Assembly: GCF_000425645.1 (NCBI RefSeq)
Contig: NZ_KE384430.1
Location: forward strand, 1,351,492 to 1,415,491
Length of the DNA stretch: 64,000 nt
Origin: Gaetbulibacter saemankumensis DSM 17032
GTDB lineage: Bacteria; Bacteroidota; Bacteroidia; Flavobacteriales; Flavobacteriaceae
Direction: 5' to 3'
A program made the translations under genes and the position numbers. The notes beneath the pieces were generated by a model. That model searched no databases. It saw only the letters and a list, made by a program, of their open reading frames with translations, and was not told the origin of the DNA. Position 1 is the stretch's first letter. Each line of letters opens with the position of its first letter. Of the stretch, positions 7,884 to 16,470 are shown piece after piece.

Positions 7884-9209
7884 ATGAGAAAGAAAGTTGC
7901 ATTTTATACCCTGGGCTGTAAGCTTAATTTTTCTGAAACTTCTACAATTTCTAGAAGCTTTTTAACCGAAGGCTTCGATCGAGTAGAGTTTTCCGAAAAA
8001 GCCGATATATACGTAATAAACACCTGTTCGGTAACAGAAAATGCCGATAAACGTTTTAAAAGTATCGTAAAGCAGGCGCAAAGAGCTAATTCGGATGCCT
8101 TTGTAGCAGCAATAGGGTGTTATGCGCAGTTGAAACCTCAGGAATTGGCAGATGTGGATGGGGTAGATTTAGTATTGGGGGCTACCGAAAAGTTTAAAAT
8201 AACAGATTATTTAAACGATCTTTCTAAGAATGATTTTGGAGAAGTGCATTCCTGTGAAATTGAAGAGGCCGATTTTTATGTAGGGTCGTATTCTATTGGA
8301 GATAGAACGCGGGCCTTTTTAAAAGTACAGGATGGATGCGATTACAAATGTACCTACTGTACTATTCCGTTAGCTCGTGGTATATCACGAAGTGATACTA
8401 TGGATAGTGTGTTAAAAAATGCTCGGGAAATTTCGGCTCAAAACATTAAGGAAATTGTTTTAACGGGTGTTAATATTGGAGATTATGGTAAAGGGGAGTT
8501 TGGAAATAAAAAACACGAACACACCTTTTTAGATTTGGTAACCGAATTAGATAAAGTGGAAGGCATAGAGCGCCTTAGAATTTCATCTATTGAGCCTAAT
8601 TTGTTGAAGAATGAAACTATTGACCTGGTTTCTAAATCCAGAGCCTTCGTTCCGCATTTTCATATACCACTTCAAAGTGGAAGTAACGATATACTTAAAA
8701 AAATGAAGCGTCGCTATTTGCGTGAGTTGTATGTCGATCGCGTTGAAAAAATTCGTGAAGTCATGCCACACGCTTGCATTGGAGTGGATGTTATTGTTGG
8801 GTTTCCTGGGGAAACCGATGAACATTTTTTAGAAACCTATAATTTTTTAAATGAATTAGATATTTCCTATCTCCATGTGTTTACTTATTCTGAAAGGGAT
8901 AATACGGAAGCTGCTGAAATGGATGGTATTGTCCCTCAAAAAATACGAAGTAAGCGTAGTAAAATGCTACGTGGTTTATCGGTAAAAAAGCGCCGAGCCT
9001 TTTATGAGAGTCAAATAGGATCAAGTAGAACGGTATTGTTTGAAAGTGAGAATAAGGAAGGTTATATACATGGGTTTACAGAGAATTATGTAAAGGTAAA
9101 GGCACCATGGAATCCGGAATTAGTCAATACATTACATGTTGTAAAACTTACTGATATTGATGAAGATGGGTTGGTGCGATTCGATTTTGAGCCTGAATTA
9201 GTATCTTAA
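7884..9209 (+). CDS. mtaB: tRNA t6A37 methylthiotransferase MtaB
   Basis: A 441-residue radical-SAM enzyme that adds a methylthio group to t6A at position 37 of tRNAs. The N-terminal methylthiotransferase domain carries the three expected cysteines (LGCKLNFSE, NTCSVTENAD, AIGCYAQLKP). The radical-SAM cluster motif CDYKCTYCTIPLARG follows at about residue 152-166. A TRAM-like RNA-binding end is present (residues about 375-440, SRTVLFESENKEGYIHGFTE). GIERLRISSIEP and IPLQSGSNDILKKMKRRY are typical of the family, and the length is usual. I separate it from MiaB and RimO by the GCKLNxxES start and by overall pattern. It appears monocistronic. Confidence 0.93.
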   Translation: MRKKVAFYTLGCKLNFSETSTISRSFLTEGFDRVEFSEKADIYVINTCSVTENADKRFKSIVKQAQRANSDAFVAAIGCYAQLKPQELADVDGVDLVLGATEKFKITDYLNDLSKNDFGEVHSCEIEEADFYVGSYSIGDRTRAFLKVQDGCDYKCTYCTIPLARGISRSDTMDSVLKNAREISAQNIKEIVLTGVNIGDYGKGEFGNKKHEHTFLDLVTELDKVEGIERLRISSIEPNLLKNETIDLVSKSRAFVPHFHIPLQSGSNDILKKMKRRYLRELYVDRVEKIREVMPHACIGVDVIVGFPGETDEHFLETYNFLNELDISYLHVFTYSERDNTEAAEMDGIVPQKIRSKRSKMLRGLSVKKRRAFYESQIGSSRTVLFESENKEGYIHGFTENYVKVKAPWNPELVNTLHVVKLTDIDEDGLVRFDFEPELVS

Positions 9210-9314
9210 AATCTCATTTTTTAAAATTTCATCCGAATTTTATACATCTTAGCCGGTTTTTTACGGTGTTGACTTAGGTAACGATACATTTACAAAGTAT
9301 AATTCCCAAATTGT

Positions 9315-9818
9315 ATGAAACTCTTAACCTCAATATTAAAAATAAGTGTACTACTTATTTTTTTAACAAGCTGTTCATCAGATGAAGAAACTTTTTCTGT
9401 TGAGGGCTCATGGAAATTAACTTCCTGGTCTGTTGGTATTCCTGTTGATTATAATAATGATGGTGTTTCAAGTGTAAATATCTTAGAAGAGGTTCCTTGT
9501 GATACCCATGAGGTTTTAATATTCAATAATCAAGGTGTTGTTGAATCTGATAATACGTTTCATTCCGAAATTAAAATAGCTTTAACCGATGAAGTTTTAA
9601 ATTCTTTTAGCTATTCAGTAGAATGTGCGGAAGGCATTGTTGGGATGGCGGCAAATTACGCTGTGTCAGGAAACAATATAATGATTGATGAAACAATGGC
9701 TACTTTAGAGGGAAATCAATTAGTTCGTGTTTTTAAAGGAGCTGTTAAAATTTATAATGCGAATTATTCACGGGTATTGTTTGAAAAGGATTTACGATTA
9801 GAGTATACTAAAATGTGA
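9315..9818 (+). CDS. small lipocalin-like lipoprotein
   Basis: A 167-residue secreted lipoprotein: signal peptide with lipobox FLTSC at about residue 20, then an acidic SSDEETF linker. The body starts VEGSWKLTSWSVGIPVDYNN, which resembles the opening strand of lipocalin-like domains in Bacteroidota lipoproteins, and has two further cysteines (VPCDTHEV, VECAEG) that could pair. No active site is seen. The function is unknown; the lipocalin comparison is a structural guess. It follows mtaB by 105 bases in the same direction and is closed by a very strong terminator. Confidence 0.75.
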   Translation: MKLLTSILKISVLLIFLTSCSSDEETFSVEGSWKLTSWSVGIPVDYNNDGVSSVNILEEVPCDTHEVLIFNNQGVVESDNTFHSEIKIALTDEVLNSFSYSVECAEGIVGMAANYAVSGNNIMIDETMATLEGNQLVRVFKGAVKIYNANYSRVLFEKDLRLEYTKM

Positions 9819-9831
9819 TAGCCATGATATT

Positions 9832-9876
9832 AAAAAGCAAAACCCCGTAACCAAAGGTTACGGGGTTTTGCTTTTT
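9832..9876. terminator. strong bidirectional terminator, 21-bp perfect stem
   Basis: The arm at 9832-9852 (AAAAAGC then AAAACCCCGTAACC) is fully complementary to 9856-9876, leaving a three-base AAA loop. A- and T-runs flank both ends, so it can stop transcription from both convergent genes. Confidence 0.95.
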
Positions 9877-9886
9877 TTGTAAAGGT

Positions 9887-10183
9887 TTAAATTCTAACTC
9901 CTACGGGTAGCATTCGTTTATATTTTCTATTACTTCTAACAAACTTTGCAATGTCGGGGCTTGTTGGGACAACACTTAAGTTTCGCTCATGAATTTTTTC
10001 AAAAACTGCTGCTAAAAACTCCTTACTAAAATTTTCTTCTTTTATTTCATCAGGGATAACAAGTTTAGTTAAAAAGATTTTTCGCTCCTGCAGTGAATAT
10101 TCAATTTTTGCTAAGTGATTATCAATTTTTAGTTCAAATTGGCGTAAAAAATCGTTGTCTATTAGTTCTGCTGCATCAACCAT
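9887..10183 (-). CDS. short GNAT-like protein (YjdJ/Acetyltransf_CG type), divergent
   Basis: A 98-residue protein. FELKIDNHLAKIEYSLQE and KIFLTKLVIPDEI, followed by LSVVPTSPDIAKFVRSN, line up with small GNAT proteins of the Acetyltransf_CG (YjdJ) family, which have a pattern like HxAxxxY, FThTxVP, GxG and VVPxCPFVxxYI. The acetyl-CoA loop GxGxG/A, normally right after the VP(E) motif, is missing: here the sequence reads KEENFSKEFLAA. Catalysis is therefore doubtful. The homology is my recognition of the pattern. CAAAGATA at 10250-10257 is a good minus-strand -7 box. Confidence 0.7.
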   Translation of the reverse strand: MVDAAELIDNDFLRQFELKIDNHLAKIEYSLQERKIFLTKLVIPDEIKEENFSKEFLAAVFEKIHERNLSVVPTSPDIAKFVRSNRKYKRMLPVGVRI

Positions 10184-10249
10184 GTTTATCTTGTTTTATT
10201 TCTATAGAAACTTGAAAATAGTGAGGACTATTTGTATAAATTTGTTTTG

Positions 10250-10257
10250 CAAAGATA
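10250..10257 (-). promoter_or_regulatory. candidate -7 promoter box for the GNAT-like gene
   Basis: On the minus strand this reads TATCTTTG followed by C, matching TAnnTTTGc, 67 bases ahead of the start codon at 10183. No well-spaced -33 element is seen. Confidence 0.5.
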
Positions 10258-10354
10258 CAAAAAATAATCGTGAAAGAGGTTTTAAGGCTTTTATAAATCC
10301 TTAATAAATAAATGGTTATATTTCTGTGATAATGTTTTAGATTGAGTTTGACTA

Positions 10355-11023
10355 ATGAGAGAAGACCTGTTACATGTTTACTTAATGCCTGGAATGGCAG
10401 CCAATCCTAAGATTTTTGAATATATAAAATTACCTGAGGATAAGTTTGAAATTCATTATTTATCATGGATCATTCCAAAAAATGAAGAATCGCTAGAAGC
10501 GTATGCCCATCGTATGTGTGAATTTATTATACACGATAATATTGTATTACTAGGCGTGTCATTTGGAGGTGTTCTGGTTCAGGAAATGGCAAAAATAGTG
10601 CAGGTTAAGAAGCTTATTATTGTTTCAAGTGTAAAATCGAAAGATGAATTGCCAACGAAAATGCGAATAGCAAAGGTAACCAGGGCATATAAGTTGGTGC
10701 CAACACAGTTAGTAAGCAAATTAGATGTTATCGCCGACTATGCCTTTGGAGCTAATGTTAGAAAGCGGCTTGAACTTTATAAAATGTACCTTTCTGTCAA
10801 TGATAGCAGGTATTTAAGTTGGGCCATAGAACAGATGGTTTGCTGGAATCAGGATGTTCCCGATTCTGGGTTAATTCATATTCATGGTGATAAAGATGAA
10901 GTCTTCCCGATAAAGCATATTAAAGATTGTATGGTGTTAAAAGGAGGTACCCATATCATGATAATAAATAAATATAAGTGGTTTAATGAAAATTTGCCTC
11001 GTATTATTTCAGAAACCTCTTGA
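10355..11023 (+). CDS. alpha/beta hydrolase
   Basis: A 222-residue cytoplasmic alpha/beta hydrolase. The nucleophile elbow is GVSFGG with Ser69 as the likely nucleophile. The acid is probably in GDKDEVFP (about residue 179) and the base His in GGTHIMI near residue 203. HVYLMPGMAANPKIF at the N-terminus fits the first strand and oxyanion region. The substrate is unknown. No signal peptide is present. It is followed after 33 bases by a lytic transglycosylase gene in the same direction, so an operon is likely, though a functional link is not evident. Confidence 0.85.
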   Translation: MREDLLHVYLMPGMAANPKIFEYIKLPEDKFEIHYLSWIIPKNEESLEAYAHRMCEFIIHDNIVLLGVSFGGVLVQEMAKIVQVKKLIIVSSVKSKDELPTKMRIAKVTRAYKLVPTQLVSKLDVIADYAFGANVRKRLELYKMYLSVNDSRYLSWAIEQMVCWNQDVPDSGLIHIHGDKDEVFPIKHIKDCMVLKGGTHIMIINKYKWFNENLPRIISETS

Positions 11024-11056
11024 AATTAAGTAATTTTATCCTAAAACTTATTAGCG

Positions 11057-11983
11057 ATGAAGATTATAGAAAAAGCCTTGGCGTTTGTAGGGTTATTAAG
11101 TTTATGTGCAATATTTATTTATGCCCTCCAAGATGCACCAACCGATGAGAATTTCGAGAAGAAACTTATAAACGATTATAACGTTTATGCGCTTCAAATA
11201 CCTGATAATTTAAATTTTTCAGGAGAACCATTACCTTTAAATAATCCTGATATTTTAGAGCGTATGGATAGGGAGTTGTTAGTAAATACTTATTGGCAAT
11301 CTAACGGACTACTTATGTTTAAACGAGCGAAAAAATATTTTCCAATCATTGAGCCTATTTTGGCAAAGTATGGCGTACCAGACGATTTTAAATATTTAGC
11401 TGTTATTGAGAGTGGATTAACGAATGCGGTTTCTCCTGCAGGAGCGCGTGGCGTGTGGCAAATTATGCCAGCGACGGCTAGAGAGAATGGCTTAGAAGTT
11501 AATGATAATGTTGATGAACGTTATAATTTAGAAATGGCTACCGAAGTAGCTTGTAAGTATTTATTAAAGTCTAAGGAAGAATTAGGTACTTGGACTTTGG
11601 CTGCAGCGGCATATAATGCCGGAGTTTCAGGAGTGTCAAGACGATTGGCGGAACAAAACGTCACCGATTATTATGATTTATTATTAGGTGAAGAAACTGG
11701 ACGTTATGTATTTCGGATAGTGGCTTTAAAAGAGATACTATCACATCCTAGTAAGTATGGGTTTAACTTCAGAGAAAAAGATTTATATAGTAATGTGCCT
11801 ACCTATAAGGTAAAAGTAGATACCGCAGTTACCGATTTTACTAAGTTTGCTGAGAACTTTGGAATTAATTATAAGATATTAAAACTGCACAACCCCTGGT
11901 TAAGAGAGCCAAAACTTAATAATAAGTCAAGAAAGCAATATGAGATTGAAATACCAAAGGATGGTTATTACAATATTAATTAA
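11057..11983 (+). CDS. lytic murein transglycosylase (MltD-like SLT domain)
   Basis: A 308-residue peptidoglycan-cleaving enzyme. An N-terminal hydrophobic segment (residues 8-24) acts as signal or anchor. The SLT domain covers about residues 95-240, with YLAVIESGLTNAVSPAGARG holding the catalytic Glu118, then GVWQIMPATARENGL and the AAAYNAGVSGVSRRL motif. The C-terminal 60 residues (YKVKVDTAVTDFTKFAENFG ... YEIEIPKDGYY) look like a degenerate LysM-like carbohydrate-binding segment. It should cut glycan strands in the periplasm during wall growth. It is downstream of the hydrolase gene. Confidence 0.92.
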   Translation: MKIIEKALAFVGLLSLCAIFIYALQDAPTDENFEKKLINDYNVYALQIPDNLNFSGEPLPLNNPDILERMDRELLVNTYWQSNGLLMFKRAKKYFPIIEPILAKYGVPDDFKYLAVIESGLTNAVSPAGARGVWQIMPATARENGLEVNDNVDERYNLEMATEVACKYLLKSKEELGTWTLAAAAYNAGVSGVSRRLAEQNVTDYYDLLLGEETGRYVFRIVALKEILSHPSKYGFNFREKDLYSNVPTYKVKVDTAVTDFTKFAENFGINYKILKLHNPWLREPKLNNKSRKQYEIEIPKDGYYNIN

Positions 11984-12010
11984 ATCGTTTTGCTGAAAAA
12001 TATGATAAAA

Positions 12011-12041
12011 AAAAGAAGGAGTTATTTGCTCCTTCTTTTTT
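12011..12041. terminator. bidirectional terminator
   Basis: AAAAGAAGGAG at 12011-12021 pairs with CTCCTTCTTTT at 12029-12039. The stem includes the stop codon region of the convergent gene at 12022, so it probably serves both genes. Confidence 0.85.
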
Positions 12042-12600
12042 GTTGTCTTACAGAACCACCAGTGCCAAAATGTTGATTGGGCATCTGTGCTCGTTTCATA
12101 TTTTCTTTCATCATTTTGATTTGATCGGTAAGCATCCCTTGCTTGTCTAATTTTTGAGCTTCCGATAATAAACGTTGAGCTTCTTGTTTTCTCCTTTTAG
12201 AAAAGGCAATTCCAGATAAATTTAGTTTTGCCATGGCTAAATCATGGTCCATAGACAACCCTAAAGAAATGGCTTTTTTGAAATATTTTTCGGCATCATT
12301 CATATTCGACTGAGAAACCATTAAACCATGTAAGTAGTTGTAATATCCTTGTTGTTTTCTTACTAAGGCCGATTCAGGATTTTTAATTTTATCTAACCAT
12401 TTCTTAGCACCTTCAAAATCTTGTTTACGTAATCTTAAAAAGGCTAAAAGGATAAATTCATTTTTAAAGTATAAAAACACAAATATTAAAGAAAGTAGAA
12501 TAAACATGATACCATTACCAATATTTCCTTCTACAAATTGATAAATGGCATAGCCAAAAATACCAATGGCAATTATAAGTTTTATAATTTTATTATACAT
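12022..12600 (-). CDS. membrane-anchored TPR-like protein
   Basis: A 192-residue protein with two adjacent membrane helices at the N-terminus (about residues 6-20 and 30-47; the first part resembles DUF2892). A cytoplasmic helical-repeat region follows: LRKQDFEGAKKWLDKIKNPE, MNDAEKYFKKAISLGL and RRKQEAQRLLSEAQKL have the spacing of tetratricopeptide repeats. The C-terminus is basic (RQQKRRSK). It is likely a scaffold at the inner membrane; the partner is not evident. It stands alone between a convergent gene and the rpmH promoter region. Confidence 0.75.
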   Translation of the reverse strand: MYNKIIKLIIAIGIFGYAIYQFVEGNIGNGIMFILLSLIFVFLYFKNEFILLAFLRLRKQDFEGAKKWLDKIKNPESALVRKQQGYYNYLHGLMVSQSNMNDAEKYFKKAISLGLSMDHDLAMAKLNLSGIAFSKRRKQEAQRLLSEAQKLDKQGMLTDQIKMMKENMKRAQMPNQHFGTGGSVRQQKRRSK

Positions 12601-12795
12601 TATAGGTGTATTTGAATTGTTTGTGCGCTATTTTTTTATTTAGCTTGGTTTAAATTAGATTGCAAAGAAACTAAAATTTTGTCAAAATTAAGTTATACCT
12701 AATAAACAAAAAGTAGGCGTTTCCCCTATTAAATAAAGCCTCATTCTATTTTTTAAATCTCACGTAAAATAATTTTAAATATTTTTATCATATGA

Positions 12796-12826
12796 TTTGT
12801 CAAAGTAAAAACTCTTCGTATATTTG
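12796..12826 (+). promoter_or_regulatory. consensus promoter of rpmH
   Basis: TTTG at 12796-12799 and TATATTTG at 12819-12826 are separated by exactly 19 bases, a perfect match to the Bacteroidota primary sigma consensus. The leader to the ATG at 12899 is about 65 bases and contains TTTGG/CCAAA that could form a small hairpin around GGAGG. The region 12601-12795 upstream holds no gene that I can see. Confidence 0.88.
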
Positions 12827-12898
12827 CGCTCAGTTTTGGAGGAACCCAAAGAGTAAAATAAAGATAAAGTACAATTCAGTTTTTAAAGATATAAGACA

Positions 12899-13060
12899 AT
12901 GAGTAAAAGAACGTTTCAGCCATCAAAAAGAAAAAGAAGAAACAAGCATGGCTTTAGAGAGAGAATGGCTTCTGCTAATGGAAGAAAAGTACTTGCTCGT
13001 AGAAGAGCTAAGGGAAGAAAGAAATTGTCTGTATCAACTGAAGCAAGACATAAAAAATAA
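12899..13060 (+). CDS. rpmH: 50S ribosomal protein L34
   Basis: A 53-residue, very basic ribosomal protein: [20 protein letters not shown], then [20 protein letters not shown] and a short C-terminal STEARHKK. This is the full L34 pattern. It has its own consensus promoter and a terminator. In many bacteria rpmH is followed by rnpA and yidD near the origin; here it stands alone upstream of carB and yidD lies at 60.2 kb. Confidence 0.98.
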   Translation: MSKRTFQPSKRKRRNKHGFRERMASANGRKVLARRRAKGRKKLSVSTEARHKK

Positions 13061-13082
13061 TGATTAATAATTGTTAATAAAT

Positions 13083-13114
13083 AAAGGTGTTACTTAGGTG
13101 TAACGCCTTTTTTT
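13083..13114 (+). terminator. intrinsic terminator after rpmH
   Basis: AAAGGTGTTAC at 13083-13093 pairs with GTAACGCCTTT at 13100-13110 (one mismatch), with a T run after it. Confidence 0.85.
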
Positions 13115-13170
13115 ATGGCTACTTACTTATTAATTTTGTAACTTATTAAAATTCAATACATAATTTAGAA

Positions 13171-16023
13171 ATGCCAAAAAATTCAAAACTTAAATCTATT
13201 TTAATAATTGGTTCAGGACCTATTGTTATTGGACAAGCGTGTGAATTTGATTATTCAGGTACTCAAGCGCTGCGTTCATTAAGAGAGGATGGTATTGAAA
13301 CCATATTAATTAATTCGAATCCAGCGACCATCATGACAGACCCTTCAATGGCTGATCATGTGTATTTACTTCCACTAACAACGAAGTCGATAGTTAAGAT
13401 TTTAAAAGAACACCCTCAAATTGATGCTGTATTGCCAACAATGGGAGGACAAACAGCATTAAATTTATGTATTGAAGCTGATGAAAAGGGTATCTGGAAA
13501 GATTTTGATGTTGAAATTATAGGGGTTGATATCGATGCTATTAATATCACTGAAGATAGAGAGCAGTTTCGTGAGTTGATGGAGAAAATTGGAGTTAAAA
13601 TGGCTCCTCAGGCAACAGCAACTTCATATTTAGAAGGAAAAACGATAGCTCAAGAATTTGGTTTTCCATTATGTATTCGTTCTTCCTTTACTTTAGGTGG
13701 GGCAGGAGCTGCGATTGTATATGAAGAGAAGGATTTTGATGAATTGTTAACTCGCGGATTAGAAATTTCTCCAATCCATGAAGTAATGATTGATAAAGCC
13801 ATGATGGGCTGGAAAGAGTACGAATTAGAGCTTTTACGAGATGCTAATGATAACGTAGTTATTATCTGTTCTATTGAAAATATGGATCCAATGGGAATCC
13901 ATACAGGAGATTCTATTACAGTAGCTCCGGCTATGACTTTAAGTGATAGAACTTTCCAGAAAATGCGTGATATGGCTATCCTTATGATGCGTAGTATTGG
14001 TGATTTTGCTGGAGGTTGTAACGTGCAATTTGCCGTGTCCCCAGATGATCAAGAGGACATTATCGCTATTGAAATTAACCCACGTGTATCGCGTTCTTCG
14101 GCTTTGGCAAGTAAAGCAACAGGTTATCCTATTGCAAAAATAGCTGCAAAATTAGCGATTGGTTATAACCTTGATGAGTTACAAAACCAGATTACAAAAT
14201 CTACTTCGGCGTTATTCGAGCCTACATTAGACTACGTAATTGTTAAAATACCTCGTTGGAACTTTGATAAGTTTGAAGGATCAGACAGAACTTTAGGGCT
14301 TCAAATGAAGTCTGTAGGTGAGGTTATGGGTATTGGTCGTTCATTCCAGGAAGCACTTCATAAAGCTACACAATCATTAGAAATTAAGCGTAATGGTTTA
14401 GGTGCCGATGGTAAAGAGAATAAAAACTATGATCAAATCTTAGAAAAACTTCAATATGCTTCGTGGGATCGTGTATTCACGATTTATGACGCTATTGCTA
14501 TGGGTATTCCTTTAAGTAGAATCCACGAAATCACTAAGATTGATATGTGGTTCTTAAAGCAATACGAAGAGTTATTCTTACTTCAGAAGGAGATATCTAC
14601 TTATACGATAGACAATTTAAATAAAGAGCTTTTGCTGGAGGCTAAGCAAAAAGGTTACGGCGACAGACAGATTGCTCACATGTTAGGATGTCTAGAAAGT
14701 CAGGTATACAATAAACGTGAAGAATTAGGTATTAACCGTGTTTACAAGCTAGTAGATACCTGTGCAGCCGAGTTTAAAGCGAAAACACCATATTATTACT
14801 CGACATTTGAAAGTGATATGGAAACAACAGATGGTAAGCGTTATGCCGATAATGAAAGTGTTGTTTCTGATAAGAAGAAAATTATTGTATTAGGTTCTGG
14901 TCCTAACCGAATTGGTCAAGGAATCGAGTTTGATTATTGTTGTGTGCATGGCGTACTGGCTGCTTCTGAAGCTGGTTATGAAACCATCATGATTAACTGT
15001 AACCCCGAAACGGTTTCGACCGATTTCGATACCGCCGATAAATTATATTTCGAGCCTGTATTCTGGGAACATATCTACGATATCATTAAGCATGAAAAAC
15101 CTGAAGGTGTTATTGTTCAGTTAGGTGGTCAAACCGCGTTAAAACTTGCTGAGAAATTAGACCGTTATGGTATAAAAATTATAGGAACAAGCTATAAAGC
15201 TTTAGATTTAGCAGAAGACAGAGGAAGTTTCTCGACTTTATTGAAAGAGAATAACATTCCTTATCCGGAGTTCGATACGGCGGAGTCTGCTGAAGAAGCT
15301 TTAAAAGTTGCCGATAAATTAGATTTCCCAATCCTTGTAAGACCGTCGTACGTATTAGGAGGACAAGGAATGAAGATTGTAATTAACAAACAAGAGCTTG
15401 AAAAGCACGTGGTTGATTTATTAAGAAGCATCCCTAATAATAAACTATTATTAGACCACTACTTAGATGGTGCGATTGAAGCAGAGGCAGATGCTATTTG
15501 TGATGGCGAAGATGTTTACATCATAGGTATTATGGAACACATCGAGCCTTGTGGAATTCACTCAGGTGATAGTAACGCTACATTACCGCCATTTAATCTT
15601 GGTGATTTAGTAATGCAGCAAATTAAAGACCACACTAAGAAAATTGCATTAGCATTAAATACCGTTGGTTTAATAAACATTCAGTTTGCTATAAAAGACG
15701 ATAAAGTATATATTATTGAAGCGAATCCAAGAGCATCCAGAACGGTACCGTTTATAGCGAAGGCTTATGGAGAGCCATATGTAAATTATGCAACGAAAGT
15801 GATGTTAGGAGATAAGAAAGTGAAAGATTTTAACTTTAATCCACAATTAGAAGGTTATGCAATTAAGCAGCCAGTCTTCTCTTTTAATAAATTCCCTAAC
15901 GTAAACAAGAAATTAGGACCTGAAATGAAAAGTACAGGAGAAAGTATCTTGTTTATTGATAGTCTTAAAGACGATGAATTTTACGATTTATACTCAAGAC
16001 GTACCATGTATTTGAGTAAATAA
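13171..16023 (+). CDS. carB: carbamoyl-phosphate synthase large subunit, without the allosteric domain
   Basis: A 950-residue enzyme that makes carbamoyl phosphate from bicarbonate, ATP and ammonia delivered by CarA, for pyrimidine and arginine synthesis. Two homologous ATP-grasp halves are visible: the first opens SILIIGSGPIVIGQACEFDY, the second IIVLGSGPNRIGQGIEFDYC near residue 570. IEINPRVSRSSALASKATGY and IIEANPRASRTVPFIAKA are the matching metal/ATP sites. The protein ends at YDLYSRRTMYLSK soon after GPEMKSTGES, so the roughly 130-residue MGS-like domain that binds UMP, IMP and ornithine in E. coli CarB (1073 residues) is absent. carA is not adjacent. TAATTTTG at 13131-13138 is a possible promoter box. 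Confidence 0.97.
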   Translation: MPKNSKLKSILIIGSGPIVIGQACEFDYSGTQALRSLREDGIETILINSNPATIMTDPSMADHVYLLPLTTKSIVKILKEHPQIDAVLPTMGGQTALNLCIEADEKGIWKDFDVEIIGVDIDAINITEDREQFRELMEKIGVKMAPQATATSYLEGKTIAQEFGFPLCIRSSFTLGGAGAAIVYEEKDFDELLTRGLEISPIHEVMIDKAMMGWKEYELELLRDANDNVVIICSIENMDPMGIHTGDSITVAPAMTLSDRTFQKMRDMAILMMRSIGDFAGGCNVQFAVSPDDQEDIIAIEINPRVSRSSALASKATGYPIAKIAAKLAIGYNLDELQNQITKSTSALFEPTLDYVIVKIPRWNFDKFEGSDRTLGLQMKSVGEVMGIGRSFQEALHKATQSLEIKRNGLGADGKENKNYDQILEKLQYASWDRVFTIYDAIAMGIPLSRIHEITKIDMWFLKQYEELFLLQKEISTYTIDNLNKELLLEAKQKGYGDRQIAHMLGCLESQVYNKREELGINRVYKLVDTCAAEFKAKTPYYYSTFESDMETTDGKRYADNESVVSDKKKIIVLGSGPNRIGQGIEFDYCCVHGVLAASEAGYETIMINCNPETVSTDFDTADKLYFEPVFWEHIYDIIKHEKPEGVIVQLGGQTALKLAEKLDRYGIKIIGTSYKALDLAEDRGSFSTLLKENNIPYPEFDTAESAEEALKVADKLDFPILVRPSYVLGGQGMKIVINKQELEKHVVDLLRSIPNNKLLLDHYLDGAIEAEADAICDGEDVYIIGIMEHIEPCGIHSGDSNATLPPFNLGDLVMQQIKDHTKKIALALNTVGLINIQFAIKDDKVYIIEANPRASRTVPFIAKAYGEPYVNYATKVMLGDKKVKDFNFNPQLEGYAIKQPVFSFNKFPNVNKKLGPEMKSTGESILFIDSLKDDEFYDLYSRRTMYLSK

Positions 16024-16031
16024 TAAATGAC

Positions 16032-16063
16032 TAAAAAAGCCGCTTTTAAAGCGGCTTTTTTTT
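16032..16063. terminator. bidirectional terminator after carB
   Basis: A long A-rich/GC palindrome: AAAAAGCCGCTTT and its complement AAAGCGGCTTTTT flank a very short loop, with T's after it. It separates carB from the convergent gene at 16062. Confidence 0.9.
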
Positions 16064-16433
16064 ATTGACTAAAAAGGGTCTGTCGATCTTTATCTTCTTC
16101 AACCCCTGTTATAAAGTATTTTGTATCGCCCATCCAGAAGAACGAACGGTATTTTTCAACATAACTGAGTTTAACAAATCTACCTTGTAAATCTTCAAGT
16201 GCCTCTATAATGTCTATATCATGTTTGTGAACCGAGAATACAAATCTGCTTTCTTCGGAAACTCCTTGACTTAATTCACCTTCCCAGGTTTTAAAAATAA
16301 CACCCTTCTTACTAAATTTAATTAGATCACCAGAGCGTACGCCTTCACTATACGGAACAAAGTAGATAAAACAGAAATAACCGATTAATATAACTATTAT
16401 TATAGCTAAAGCTTTAAAAAGGAATTTTTTCAT
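16062..16433 (-). CDS. small membrane-anchored protein of unknown function
   Basis: A 123-residue protein with one N-terminal membrane helix (residues 5-27, AIIIVILIGYFCFIYFV) and a soluble domain outside. The domain opens SEGVRSGDLIKFSKKGVIFK, continues TWEGELSQG and ends near MGDTKYFITGVEE. I recall close relatives in Flavobacteriaceae, some labelled 6-phosphogluconate dehydrogenase. The protein has no Rossmann fold or catalytic motif to support that name. No function can be assigned. It is near, and in the same direction as, the redox cluster that starts at 19692, but may be transcribed with it only by read-through (37-base gap to YceI). Confidence 0.7.
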   Translation of the reverse strand: MKKFLFKALAIIIVILIGYFCFIYFVPYSEGVRSGDLIKFSKKGVIFKTWEGELSQGVSEESRFVFSVHKHDIDIIEALEDLQGRFVKLSYVEKYRSFFWMGDTKYFITGVEEDKDRQTLFSQ

Positions 16434-16470
16434 GTTAATGATTTTATTCCTAAAGATAGCAAAACTAGAT

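Noticed and set aside
12601-12795. A small RNA or tRNA gene between the TPR-like gene and rpmH
   Set aside because: No cloverleaf, no terminator and no clear promoter beyond that of rpmH were found.
16062-16433. 6-phosphogluconate dehydrogenase as a name for the small membrane protein
   Set aside because: I recall this label on relatives, but 123 residues with a membrane helix and no NADP site cannot be that enzyme.
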